8,231 nt of DNA from JBKHXU01 sp046565865 (GCA_046565865.1 JBKHXU010000202.1:1-8231), one strand, 5' to 3'. Numbered from the stretch's first letter, positions 1 through 6,060 are shown. A program made the numbers and translations. Notes: generated from the letters alone by a model not told the origin.

Positions 1-39
1 GACTACGTCGGCGATTTGCTGGAAGGGGCGGAGCGATGA
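1..39 (+). CDS. mlaF: MlaF C-terminus (partial): ATPase of the Mla phospholipid transporter
   Basis: Only the last 12 codons are present (DYVGDLLEGAER, then TGA at 37-39); the gene begins before the window. Position directly upstream of mlaE and the DY..DLL..G ending, which resembles the tail of E. coli MlaF as I recall it, point to the ATPase subunit of the MlaFEDB complex. It would power lipid movement across the inner membrane from the cytoplasmic side. No ATPase motif is visible in so short a piece, so the call rests on context and the tail. Its stop overlaps the mlaE start in an ATGA arrangement. Confidence 0.8.
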   Translation, partial: DYVGDLLEGAER

Positions 40-848
40 ACGCGCTCGCCGCGCTCGGGCGGTGGTCGATGCAGCGCGTGGAGCGCCTCGGTTGCGCCAG
101 CCTGTTCCTGTATGAGCTTCTATCGAGTTCGCTGCGTCGCGCCTCGCACCGCGGCCCGGGGTCGGGGCCGCGCAAGGCGCTGCGCCTCGTGGTGCAGCAG
201 ATGTACGTGGTCGGTGTGTACACGCTCCTTATTATTGTCGTGTCGAGCCTGTTCGTCGGCATGGTGCTCGGGCTGCAAGGCTACTCGACGCTGGTCGATT
301 TCGGCGCCGAGTCATCCCTAGGGCTGCTGGTCGCGTTGTCATTGACGCGCGAGCTTGGCCCCGTGATCACGGCGCTGCTGTTCGCCGGCCGCGCCGGCTC
401 GGCGTTGACGGCGGAAATCGGCCTGATGAAGGCGACCGAGCAGCTCGCGGCGATGGAGATGATGGCGGTCAATCCGATGACGCGCGTGATCGCGCCGCGC
501 TTCATCGCCGGCCTCATCTCGCTGCCGCTGCTGGCGGCGCTCTTTACCGCGATCGGCATCTGGGGCGGGCACTTGGTCGGCGTGGCGCAGCTCGGCGTGG
601 ATGCCGGGACGTACTGGTCGACGATGCAAAACGGCGTCGACTTCTACGACGACGTGCTGAACGGCCTGCTCAAGGGCGTGGTTTTTGGCGCGGTTGTGAG
701 CTGGATCGCGGTATTCGAAGGTTACGATGCCGAGCCGACATCGGAAGGCGTGGCCTCGGCCACGACGCGCACCGTGGTCAGCTCGTCGCTCGCGGTGTTA
801 GGCTTGGATTACGTGTTGACGGCATTGATGTTGTCAGGAGGCGGGTGA
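36..848 (+). CDS. mlaE: MlaE: permease of the Mla phospholipid ABC transporter
   Basis: This 270-residue protein is close to the 260 residues of E. coli MlaE. It is the inner-membrane permease that works as a dimer with MlaF, MlaD and MlaB to move phospholipids between the inner membrane and the MlaD/MlaC route. Hydrophobic segments are visible near residues 57-80, 93-118, 155-180, 210-230 and 247-266, after an amphipathic N-terminus. Strong family motifs are TRELGPVITALLFAGRAGSA (104-123), followed by LTAEIGLMKATEQ, and EGYDAEPTSEGV near 228-239. The ATG at 36 overlaps the mlaF stop by four bases and has a purine-rich GGAAGGGG at 21-28, so translation is probably coupled to mlaF. The mlaE stop touches the mlaD start. 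Nothing is missing compared with the family. Confidence 0.97.
   Translation: MNALAALGRWSMQRVERLGCASLFLYELLSSSLRRASHRGPGSGPRKALRLVVQQMYVVGVYTLLIIVVSSLFVGMVLGLQGYSTLVDFGAESSLGLLVALSLTRELGPVITALLFAGRAGSALTAEIGLMKATEQLAAMEMMAVNPMTRVIAPRFIAGLISLPLLAALFTAIGIWGGHLVGVAQLGVDAGTYWSTMQNGVDFYDDVLNGLLKGVVFGAVVSWIAVFEGYDAEPTSEGVASATTRTVVSSSLAVLGLDYVLTALMLSGGG
836..841 (+). promoter_or_regulatory. Ribosome binding site of mlaD
   Basis: A perfect AGGAGG lies inside the last codons of mlaE, six bases before the ATG at 848. It favours that ATG over the GTG directly before it (845), which would leave only three bases of spacing. It is the strongest Shine-Dalgarno sequence I noticed in the window. Confidence 0.85.
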
Positions 849-1345
849 TGGCGGCAAAGAGAACCGTGGAAATCGCGGTAGGGGCATTCGTGGCCGCCGG
901 CATTGCCGCGATCGGCATGCTGGCGTTCAAGGTCGGCAACCTTGCCACCGCCGAGGTCTCGAACCCGTACCAGGTCAAGGCCAACTTCGAAAACATCGGC
1001 GGGCTCAAGGTCAAGTCGCCGGTGACCATGGCCGGCGTGCGCATCGGGCGCGTGGCGCATATCGGCTTCGACAGTGACCGCTATCAGGCCGTGGTCACGC
1101 TCGACATCGATGGCAGCTACGACAGGATACCGGCCGACAGCAACGTATCGATCCTGACCGCGGGGTTGCTCGGCGAGCAGTACATCGGCATGGAACCCGG
1201 CGGGGCCGAGGAGTATCTAAAAGCCGGAGACACGATCCAGCTCACGCAGTCGGCGCTGGTGCTGGAGAAACTGATCAGCCAGTTCCTGTTCAGCAAGGCC
1301 TCCGAGTCGCCGGACAACAAGGCGAACGGAAAATCCGCGCCGTAA
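848..1345 (+). CDS. mlaD: MlaD: membrane-anchored MCE-domain lipid-binding subunit
   Basis: This 165-residue protein is a little shorter than E. coli MlaD (183), mostly at the C-terminal tail. A single membrane anchor spans about residues 7-27 (IAVGAFVAAGIAAIGMLAF). A periplasmic MCE domain follows at about 40-118, with the conserved NIGGLKVKSPVTMAGVRIG stretch and the ILTAGLLGEQYIGMEPG loop. A hydrophobic C-terminal helix (SALVLEKLISQFLF, 136-149) matches the helix that lines the hydrophobic tunnel in MlaD hexamers. MlaD forms a hexameric ring on MlaE and exchanges lipid with MlaC. The ATG at 848 is chosen because of the AGGAGG six bases upstream; a GTG at 845 is in frame and would add one residue. 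The start overlaps the mlaE stop (TGATG), suggesting coupled translation. Confidence 0.96.
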   Translation: MAAKRTVEIAVGAFVAAGIAAIGMLAFKVGNLATAEVSNPYQVKANFENIGGLKVKSPVTMAGVRIGRVAHIGFDSDRYQAVVTLDIDGSYDRIPADSNVSILTAGLLGEQYIGMEPGGAEEYLKAGDTIQLTQSALVLEKLISQFLFSKASESPDNKANGKSAP

Positions 1346-1359
1346 CAACCGAGGTCATC

Positions 1360-2004
1360 ATGAAGCGTTTCTTGACGGCGGTACTCGCATTGCTCGTCAT
1401 CGGCACGGCGCAGGCGGCGACGCCGCCGCCCGACCAGCTGGTGAAGGAAAACATCGCGCGCATCATCGAGCTGCTGAAGAAAAATCGCGATGCCTATACG
1501 CGCGACCACAAGAAACTCTATGCCATGGTGCACGAGCAGGTGCTGCCGCACTTTGACTTTCGCGTGATGTCGCGCTCGGTGCTCGGGCGCTACTGGCGCG
1601 AGGCGAGCGAGGAGCAGCGCGAAAAATTTGTGAACGAGTTTCGCGATCTGCTAGTGCGCACCTACGCCACGGCGCTGCTCAAGTACACCAACGAAGAGGT
1701 GCGCTACCTGCCGTTTCACTTCAACCCGAGCGACAAGACCGCGCTGGTCAAGACCGAGGTCATTCAGCAGGGCGGCCCGTCGATACCGATCCAGTACAGC
1801 TTTTACCAGACCGAATCCGGCTGGAAGGTGTACGACGTCGCGATCGAGGGCGTGAGCCTCGTTACCAACTACCGCAGCACGTACGCCACCAAGGTGAAGA
1901 GCGAGGGCTTGGACGCGCTCATCAAGAGCATGAGCGATGCCAATCGCAAGGGTCAGGTCGATCCCAAGGCGCCCGGCAGCGCCGCCGGGGCCGCCAAGCA
2001 GTGA
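1360..2004 (+). CDS. mlaC: MlaC: periplasmic phospholipid-binding carrier
   Basis: This 214-residue protein is about the length of E. coli MlaC (211). It begins with a clear Sec signal peptide: MKR, a hydrophobic core FLTAVLALLVIG, and a probable signal peptidase I site after AQA at residue 19. The mature part fits the MlaC/Ttg2D family, with LVKENIARIIELLKKN, the VMSRSVLGRYWREASEEQREKF region (about 69-90) and YDVAIEGVSLVTNYRSTY (about 158-175). MlaC shuttles single phospholipids between the outer-membrane MlaA complex and the inner-membrane MlaFEDB complex; mlaA is not in this window. The start has GAGGT at 1351-1355, four bases upstream. Fourteen bases separate it from mlaD and its stop overlaps the mlaB GTG. 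The tail after about residue 195 is low complexity (KAPGSAAGAAKQ). Confidence 0.95.
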   Translation: MKRFLTAVLALLVIGTAQAATPPPDQLVKENIARIIELLKKNRDAYTRDHKKLYAMVHEQVLPHFDFRVMSRSVLGRYWREASEEQREKFVNEFRDLLVRTYATALLKYTNEEVRYLPFHFNPSDKTALVKTEVIQQGGPSIPIQYSFYQTESGWKVYDVAIEGVSLVTNYRSTYATKVKSEGLDALIKSMSDANRKGQVDPKAPGSAAGAAKQ

Positions 2005-2309
2005 GTTCCACCGACGTCGCGCTGAACGCGGACGGCACCATCGTCGTCAGCGGTTCGCTCAGCTACGACACCGCCGCCGATCTGCTCGCGCGCACGCGCG
2101 ATGCGCTGCGCGCCGGCAGCGGCGCGGCGACCATCGATTTGCGCGGCGTCGAACGCATGGACAGCGCCGGCCTCGCGCTCATGGTCGAGTGGCTGCGGCT
2201 CGCGCGCGCGGCGCAGCGGCCACTCAGCTTCGTCCACCTCTCCGAGCAGTTGTGCGAGATGATCCGGGTGCATGACCTCGGTCGTACGCTAGGTGTCAAT
2301 CACGTCTAA
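2001..2309 (+). CDS. mlaB: MlaB: STAS-domain subunit of the Mla transporter
   Basis: This 102-residue single-domain STAS protein is close to E. coli MlaB (97). It is cytoplasmic and binds the MlaF ATPase, and is needed for assembly and activity of the complex. The beta strand GTIVVSGSL (12-20) and the DLRGVERMDSAGLAL block (47-60) are typical of STAS domains. Ser55 in DSAG sits where E. coli MlaB has its important Thr52 (DTAG), a conservative change. The GTG start overlaps the mlaC TGA as GTGA, and I see no good ribosome binding site before it, so translation probably depends on ribosomes finishing mlaC. Its last 17 bases overlap the next gene in another frame. STAS domains also occur in anti-sigma antagonists, but the context makes MlaB the far better call. 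Confidence 0.93.
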   Translation: MSSTDVALNADGTIVVSGSLSYDTAADLLARTRDALRAGSGAATIDLRGVERMDSAGLALMVEWLRLARAAQRPLSFVHLSEQLCEMIRVHDLGRTLGVNHV

Positions 2310-3240
2310 TCCGACCGCCGTCGCCATCGCGGTTGAGGCGGTGCACAAACGCTATGGCGCGGTCGCAGCCTTAAACGGCGTTACGCTACAGGTGCGGCGC
2401 GGCGAGTTCTTCGGTCTGCTCGGGCCGAACGGCGCCGGCAAGTCCACCCTCATCAGTATCATCGCCGGACTGACACGCTTCGATTCCGGTCGTGTCACCG
2501 TGCTCGGTCGCGACGTCGTGCGCGAGTACCGGCACACACGCCGCGCCATCGGTGTTGTGCCGCAGGAAGTCGTGTTCGATCCGTTCTTCAGTGTGCGTGA
2601 AGTATTGGAGATCCAATCCGGCTACTTCGGCATCGCCCGCCGCGCAAACGCCGCCTGGATCGATGAACTGCTCGATACGCTGATGCTGACCGACAAGGCC
2701 GGCGCCAATATGCGCGCGCTTTCGGGCGGCATGAAGCGGCGCGTCATGATCGCGCAGGCGTTGGTGCATAGGCCCGAGGTGCTGGTGTTGGACGAACCGA
2801 CGGCGGGGGTCGATGTCGAGCTGCGCAAGTCGCTGTGGGCGTTCGTGCGCAAGCTGCACGCGCAGGGCATGACCATCGTGCTCACGACGCACTATCTGGA
2901 AGAGGCCGAGACCTTGTGCGAGCGCATCGGCATCATCGACCGCGGCGAGCTGATCGCGCTTGACACCAAGGCGTCGCTGCTTGCGCGTGGCGCGGGCCGC
3001 AGCGCGCGCCTCACGCTCACGCTGGCGCCGCCGATCCCGGCGCTGCCGCCCGCGATCGCGGCGTTGGTGCGCGAGCAGCGTGAAAATCAGATCGAGTTCG
3101 AACTCAAACGCGACGGCGCTTCGATCGTGACTGTGCTCGACGGCATGCGCCAGGCCGGCGCCACGATCCGCGACATCGCGATCGAGGAGCCGAAGCTCGA
3201 AGATGTGTTCGTCGAGCTGACGCGGCGCGGGCGCCTATGA
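2293..3240 (+). CDS. YadG-like ABC transporter ATP-binding protein
   Basis: This 315-residue cytoplasmic ABC ATPase has every catalytic motif intact: Walker A GPNGAGKST (44-52), Q-loop Gln91 (VVPQE), signature LSGGMKRR (143-150), Walker B VLVLDEPTAG (163-172) and H-loop His200 (LTTHYLEEAE). It resembles E. coli YadG (308 residues) through its length, including the roughly 90-residue C-terminal part after the nucleotide-binding domain. It should drive the ABC-2 permease encoded directly downstream, which it overlaps by four bases. The substrate of this pair is not known to me; the family is often annotated as drug or polysaccharide export, which is only a guess here. The GTG start lies inside mlaB (17-base overlap) and has no clear ribosome binding site. 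Leu27 uses the TTA codon, which is rare in this window, but the composition otherwise matches its neighbours. Confidence 0.92.
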   Translation: MSITSNPTAVAIAVEAVHKRYGAVAALNGVTLQVRRGEFFGLLGPNGAGKSTLISIIAGLTRFDSGRVTVLGRDVVREYRHTRRAIGVVPQEVVFDPFFSVREVLEIQSGYFGIARRANAAWIDELLDTLMLTDKAGANMRALSGGMKRRVMIAQALVHRPEVLVLDEPTAGVDVELRKSLWAFVRKLHAQGMTIVLTTHYLEEAETLCERIGIIDRGELIALDTKASLLARGAGRSARLTLTLAPPIPALPPAIAALVREQRENQIEFELKRDGASIVTVLDGMRQAGATIRDIAIEEPKLEDVFVELTRRGRL

Positions 3241-3998
3241 GACTGCTCGGCTTCTACACCCTGTTCTATAAAGAAGTGCTGCGCTTCACCAAGGTGCTGC
3301 TGCAAACGCTGCTCGCGCCGATCGTGACCGCGCTTCTGTACTTGCTGGTGTTCGGTCAGGCGTTGGCGGATCGGGTCGATGTTTTCCCGGGCGTCAGCTA
3401 CACCGCGTTCCTCGTCCCCGGCTTGGTGATGATGTCGGTGATCCAAAACGCGTTCGCCAACAGCTCATCGAGCCTGATCCAGTCGAAGGTGACGGGCAAC
3501 TTAGTGTTCATCCTATTAGCGCCGCTCTCGACCGTCGAATTCTTCGCCGCGTTCATGGCCGCTGCAGTGGTGCGCGGTCTCGCGGTCGGCGGCGGTATCC
3601 TGCTCGCCACGGTCTGGTTCGTGCCGTTGCCGGTGTACAGCGTGGCAACGGTGCTGGCGTTCGCGGTGCTCGGGGCGGCGGTGTTGGGGGCGCTCGGCAT
3701 CATCGCCGGCATCTGGTCGCAGAAGTTCGACCAGCTCGCCGGGTTTCAAAACTTCATCATCCTGCCGCTGTCGTTTTTGAGCGGCGTGTTCTATTCGATC
3801 CATTCGCTGCCGGCGTTCTGGCAGGTCGCGTCGCACCTCAATCCGTTTTTCTACATGATCGACGGCTTTCGCTATGGATTTTTCGGCGTCGCCGACGTGT
3901 CGCCGTGGGTGAGCTTGGCGGTCGTGAGCGGTTTTCTGCTGGCGCTGTCGGTCTTTACCCTCGAATGGCTGCGGCGCGGTTACCGGTTGCGGGACTAG
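3237..3998 (+). CDS. YadH-like ABC-2 type transporter permease
   Basis: This 253-residue integral membrane protein belongs to the ABC-2 permease family and is close to E. coli YadH (256). About six membrane segments can be seen near residues 22-42, 55-72, 104-128, 138-160, 172-190 and 226-244. Family motifs include FLVPGLVMMSVIQNAFAN (58-75), LSGVFYSIHSLPAFW (181-195) and SHLNPFFYMIDGFRYGFFG (199-217). The last of these is nearly the same as in YadH. It should dimerise in the inner membrane and pair with the ATPase upstream. The ATG overlaps the ATPase stop as ATGA, so the two are translationally coupled. The substrate is unknown. It is the last gene before a 50-base gap containing a promoter, so it probably ends the mla message or is read through into ibaG. 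Confidence 0.92.
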   Translation: MRLLGFYTLFYKEVLRFTKVLLQTLLAPIVTALLYLLVFGQALADRVDVFPGVSYTAFLVPGLVMMSVIQNAFANSSSSLIQSKVTGNLVFILLAPLSTVEFFAAFMAAAVVRGLAVGGGILLATVWFVPLPVYSVATVLAFAVLGAAVLGALGIIAGIWSQKFDQLAGFQNFIILPLSFLSGVFYSIHSLPAFWQVASHLNPFFYMIDGFRYGFFGVADVSPWVSLAVVSGFLLALSVFTLEWLRRGYRLRD

Positions 3999-4011
3999 CC
4001 GGCGCCCCCAG

Positions 4012-4039
4012 TTGCAATACGCCCAAACGCCCCGATAAT
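4012..4039 (+). promoter_or_regulatory. Predicted sigma70-type promoter for ibaG-grxD
   Basis: TTGCAA at 4012-4017 (four of six bases match the -35 consensus TTGACA) and GATAAT at 4034-4039 (five of six match the -10 TATAAT) are separated by 16 bases. They lie in the only gap between the permease gene and ibaG. Transcription would be expected to start about 6-8 bases after the -10, at about 4046-4048. That is one to three bases before the ATG at 4049. Confidence 0.65.
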
Positions 4040-4048
4040 TAGCCCCCT

Positions 4049-4264
4049 ATGCAACCCGACGACATCAAAAAGTTGATCGAACAAGGCCTGCCCGGCGCGC
4101 AGGTGTCGGTGATCGGCGATGGCCGCCACTTCGAGGCGGAGATTGTCTCGCCGGCGTTCGCCGGCAAGAGTATGGTGCAACAGCATCAAATGGTTTACGC
4201 GACGCTCGGCGACAAGATGCGCGAGGCGATACACGCGCTCAGTTTGCGCACGCGCACGCCGTAG
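4049..4264 (+). CDS. ibaG: IbaG: BolA-family iron-sulfur partner protein
   Basis: This 71-residue protein belongs to the BolA/IbaG (YrbA) family, whose members bind [2Fe-2S] clusters together with monothiol glutaredoxins and help in cluster delivery or acid-stress responses. The family's invariant C-terminal histidine is visible as His62 in IHALSLRT. A second histidine, His27, lies in the loop GDGRHFEA, the feature of the His-type (IbaG-like) rather than the Cys-type BolA proteins. These are the likely cluster ligands. The segment SMVQQHQMVYATLGDKM (41-57) matches the central family block. It ends at RTRTP, several residues shorter than most relatives, which usually continue with a short charged tail. 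No Shine-Dalgarno sequence precedes the ATG (the bases before it are AGCCCCCT). The grxD gene follows 38 bases later, which supports a joint role. Confidence 0.92.
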   Translation: MQPDDIKKLIEQGLPGAQVSVIGDGRHFEAEIVSPAFAGKSMVQQHQMVYATLGDKMREAIHALSLRTRTP

Positions 4265-4291
4265 GGCCCGGCGCGCTCAACGAACGATTAC

Positions 4292-4296
4292 GAGGT
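4292..4296 (+). promoter_or_regulatory. Ribosome binding site of grxD
   Basis: GAGGT ends six bases before the GTG at 4303. The good spacing supports this non-ATG start, and the resulting N-terminus lines up with that of E. coli Grx4. Confidence 0.75.
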
Positions 4297-4302
4297 AACG
4301 AC

Positions 4303-4617
4303 GTGGACACACAAGAACGCATCAAACAGCAAATCGCAGCCGACAAGATCGTGCTCTATATGAAGGGCTCGCCGCAGTTTCCGCAATGCGGTTTTTCCGC
4401 CAAGGCGACCCAGTTGCTCAGCGCCTGCGGCGCCAAGTTCGCGTCATATGACGTGTTGTCGGACCCGGACATCCGTCAGGGCATCAAGCAGTATTCGAAC
4501 TGGCCGACGATCCCGCAGCTATACGTGAACGGCGAGTTCATCGGCGGCTGCGACATCATGACCGAGCTGTACCAGAAGGGCGAACTGCAGAAGCTGGTCG
4601 CCAAGGCGCAGGGCTGA
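4303..4617 (+). CDS. grxD: Monothiol glutaredoxin Grx4 (CGFS type)
   Basis: This 104-residue monothiol glutaredoxin resembles E. coli GrxD/Grx4 (115 residues). The active-site motif CGFS is at 29-32, so Cys29 would hold one side of a glutathione-linked [2Fe-2S] cluster. Lys21 (YMKGSP), WPTIPQLYV (67-75) and GGCDI (81-85) form the glutathione-binding surface seen in the family. Such proteins carry and transfer iron-sulfur clusters rather than acting as ordinary disulfide reductants. The acidic and lysine-rich tail of E. coli Grx4 is absent. The start is a GTG with a GAGGT ribosome binding site. It lies between ibaG and a strong terminator, so the two genes probably form a short unit. Monothiol glutaredoxins form heterodimers with BolA proteins, which fits the neighbour. 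Confidence 0.95.
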   Translation: MDTQERIKQQIAADKIVLYMKGSPQFPQCGFSAKATQLLSACGAKFASYDVLSDPDIRQGIKQYSNWPTIPQLYVNGEFIGGCDIMTELYQKGELQKLVAKAQG

Positions 4618-4638
4618 TCGAGGCTGGTTCCTATGACG

Positions 4639-4670
4639 AAGGCCGCCGTCGACGGCGGCCTTTTATTTTT
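4639..4670 (+). terminator. Intrinsic terminator after grxD
   Basis: Positions 4639-4662 form a perfect 24-base palindrome: arms AAGGCCGCCG and CGGCGGCCTT (10 bp) around a TCGA loop. The run TTTTATTTTT at 4661-4670 follows at once. A GC-rich stem with a T-run on the + strand side is a textbook Rho-independent terminator, 21 bases after the grxD stop. The reverse side has only two A residues before the stem's GC part and no long A-run, so it should act mainly on + strand transcription. Confidence 0.93.
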
Positions 4671-4693
4671 ATGCATCGTGTTGCGCGAAAGAC

Positions 4694-4708
4694 GCGTGCG
4701 TAGCACGC
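4694..4708 (+). repeat. Short inverted repeat upstream of murA
   Basis: GCGTGC and GCACGC are perfect inverted arms around GTA, 29 bases before the murA ATG. It could be an operator half-site pair, a small hairpin in the murA leader, or chance in GC-rich DNA. No T-run follows, so it is not a terminator. Confidence 0.4.
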
Positions 4709-4736
4709 CAACGAATTCACTATCGACAGTAGAACT

Positions 4737-6059
4737 ATGGATCGATTAATCGTCACCGGTGGTCATCCGTTACGCGGCGAGATCCGCATCTCCGGCGCCA
4801 AGAATGCGGCGCTGCCGGTGCTGGTCGCCTCGCTGCTGACCGCGGAGCCGGTGCGCATCGGCAACGTGCCGCATCTGCAAGACATCACCACGACCATGGA
4901 ACTGCTCGGCCGCCTCGGCGTGCGCCTGGTGGTGGATGAAAAAATGGTGATCGAAGCGGATGCGAGCCAGGTGGCGTCGATCCGTGCCCCGTATGAGCTG
5001 GTGAAGACCATGCGCGCGTCGGTGTTGGTGCTGGGACCGCTACTCGCGCGCTTCGGCGAGGCCGAGGTGTCGCTGCCGGGCGGCTGTGCCATCGGCTCGC
5101 GCCCAGTGAATCTGCACATCAAGGGGCTGCAGGCGATGGGCGCCGAGATAAATCTCGAAGGCGGGTACATCCGCGCGCGCGCCAAGCGCCTGCACGGCGC
5201 GCGTATTTTTATGGATACTGTGTCGGTCACCGGCACCGAGAATTTGATGATGGCGGCGACACTGGCTGACGGCGTCACGATAATCGAAAACGCGGCGCGC
5301 GAGCCGGAAGTGGTCGACCTCGCCGATTGCTTGAACGCTATGGGTGCGCGCGTGCGCGGTGCCGGGAGCGACGAGATTACGATCGAAGGTGTCGCGAAGC
5401 TGCACGGCGCGACACACGACGTTATCCCTGATCGCATCGAGACCGGTACCTACCTCGTCGCCGGCGCCATGACCGGCGGCGATGTGCGCCTGCGCGGCAC
5501 GCGCGCCGACTTGTTGTCGGCGGTGATCGAGAAACTGACCGAGGCCGGCGCCGAGATCGAGACCACTAACAGCACGATCCGTCTCAACATGCGCGGCAAG
5601 CGCCCGCGCGCCGTGAGCTTGCGCACGGCGCCGTATCCGGCGTGTCCGACCGACATGCAGGCGCAGGTCATCGCGATGAACAGCATCGCCAACGGCACCG
5701 GCACCGTGATCGAGACGATCTTTGAGAACCGCTTCATGCACGTGTACGAGCTGCAGCGCATGGGGGCGAACATCGAACTCGAGGGCAACACCGCCATTGT
5801 GCGTGGCGTCGAGCGCCTGACCGGCGCGCCGGTAATGGCGACCGATCTGCGTGCCTCGGCGAGCTTGGCGCTGGCCGGACTCGTGGCCGAGAACGAAACC
5901 ATCGTCGACCGCATTTACCATATCGATCGCGGCTACGAATGCATCGAGGAAAAACTCGCGAGCTTGGGCGCGCGCATCCGCCGCGTGCCCGGTCCGCGCA
6001 CGCCGGTGGTCGATACCATCGCTGCACCGCCGCTGCCGGCGACCGGCAAGGCGGTCTGA
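4737..6059 (+). CDS. murA: MurA: UDP-N-acetylglucosamine 1-carboxyvinyltransferase
   Basis: MurA transfers enolpyruvate from phosphoenolpyruvate to UDP-N-acetylglucosamine, the first committed step of peptidoglycan synthesis in the cytoplasm. Key residues are present: Lys22 (SGAKNAA), Arg93, catalytic Cys117 in LPGGCAIGSRP (equivalent to E. coli Cys115, the fosfomycin target), Arg122, Asp306 in PTDMQAQ and Arg398 in HIDRGYE. With Cys at this site the enzyme should be fosfomycin-sensitive unless other mechanisms apply. At 440 residues it is about 20 longer than E. coli MurA (419). The surplus is a Pro/Ala-rich tail from about residue 420 on. Small differences from E. coli are Cys303 (Phe in PAFPTDM) and Cys402 (Arg in GYERIE). 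The ATG start gives the normal family N-terminus although the ribosome binding site is weak. It is separated from grxD by a terminator and is followed one base later by hisG. Confidence 0.98.
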   Translation: MDRLIVTGGHPLRGEIRISGAKNAALPVLVASLLTAEPVRIGNVPHLQDITTTMELLGRLGVRLVVDEKMVIEADASQVASIRAPYELVKTMRASVLVLGPLLARFGEAEVSLPGGCAIGSRPVNLHIKGLQAMGAEINLEGGYIRARAKRLHGARIFMDTVSVTGTENLMMAATLADGVTIIENAAREPEVVDLADCLNAMGARVRGAGSDEITIEGVAKLHGATHDVIPDRIETGTYLVAGAMTGGDVRLRGTRADLLSAVIEKLTEAGAEIETTNSTIRLNMRGKRPRAVSLRTAPYPACPTDMQAQVIAMNSIANGTGTVIETIFENRFMHVYELQRMGANIELEGNTAIVRGVERLTGAPVMATDLRASASLALAGLVAENETIVDRIYHIDRGYECIEEKLASLGARIRRVPGPRTPVVDTIAAPPLPATGKAV

Positions 6060-6060
6060 C

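Noticed and set aside
845..847. GTG as the start of mlaD
   Set aside because: It is in frame, but the AGGAGG at 836-841 is better spaced for the ATG at 848.
1937..2275. Arg/His-rich + strand open frame across the mlaC-mlaB junction
   Set aside because: Its sequence is a low-complexity out-of-frame reading of GC-rich codons; mlaC and mlaB explain the region.
4681..4706. TTGCGC with TAGCAC as a murA promoter
   Set aside because: The spacer is only 14 bases and the -10 matches the consensus poorly, so I do not list it as a feature.
5851..6060. N-terminal extension of hisG into murA
   Set aside because: The frame is open but the extra 70 residues are Arg/Ala/Ser-rich and not HisG-like. The ATG at 6061 gives the normal HisG N-terminus.
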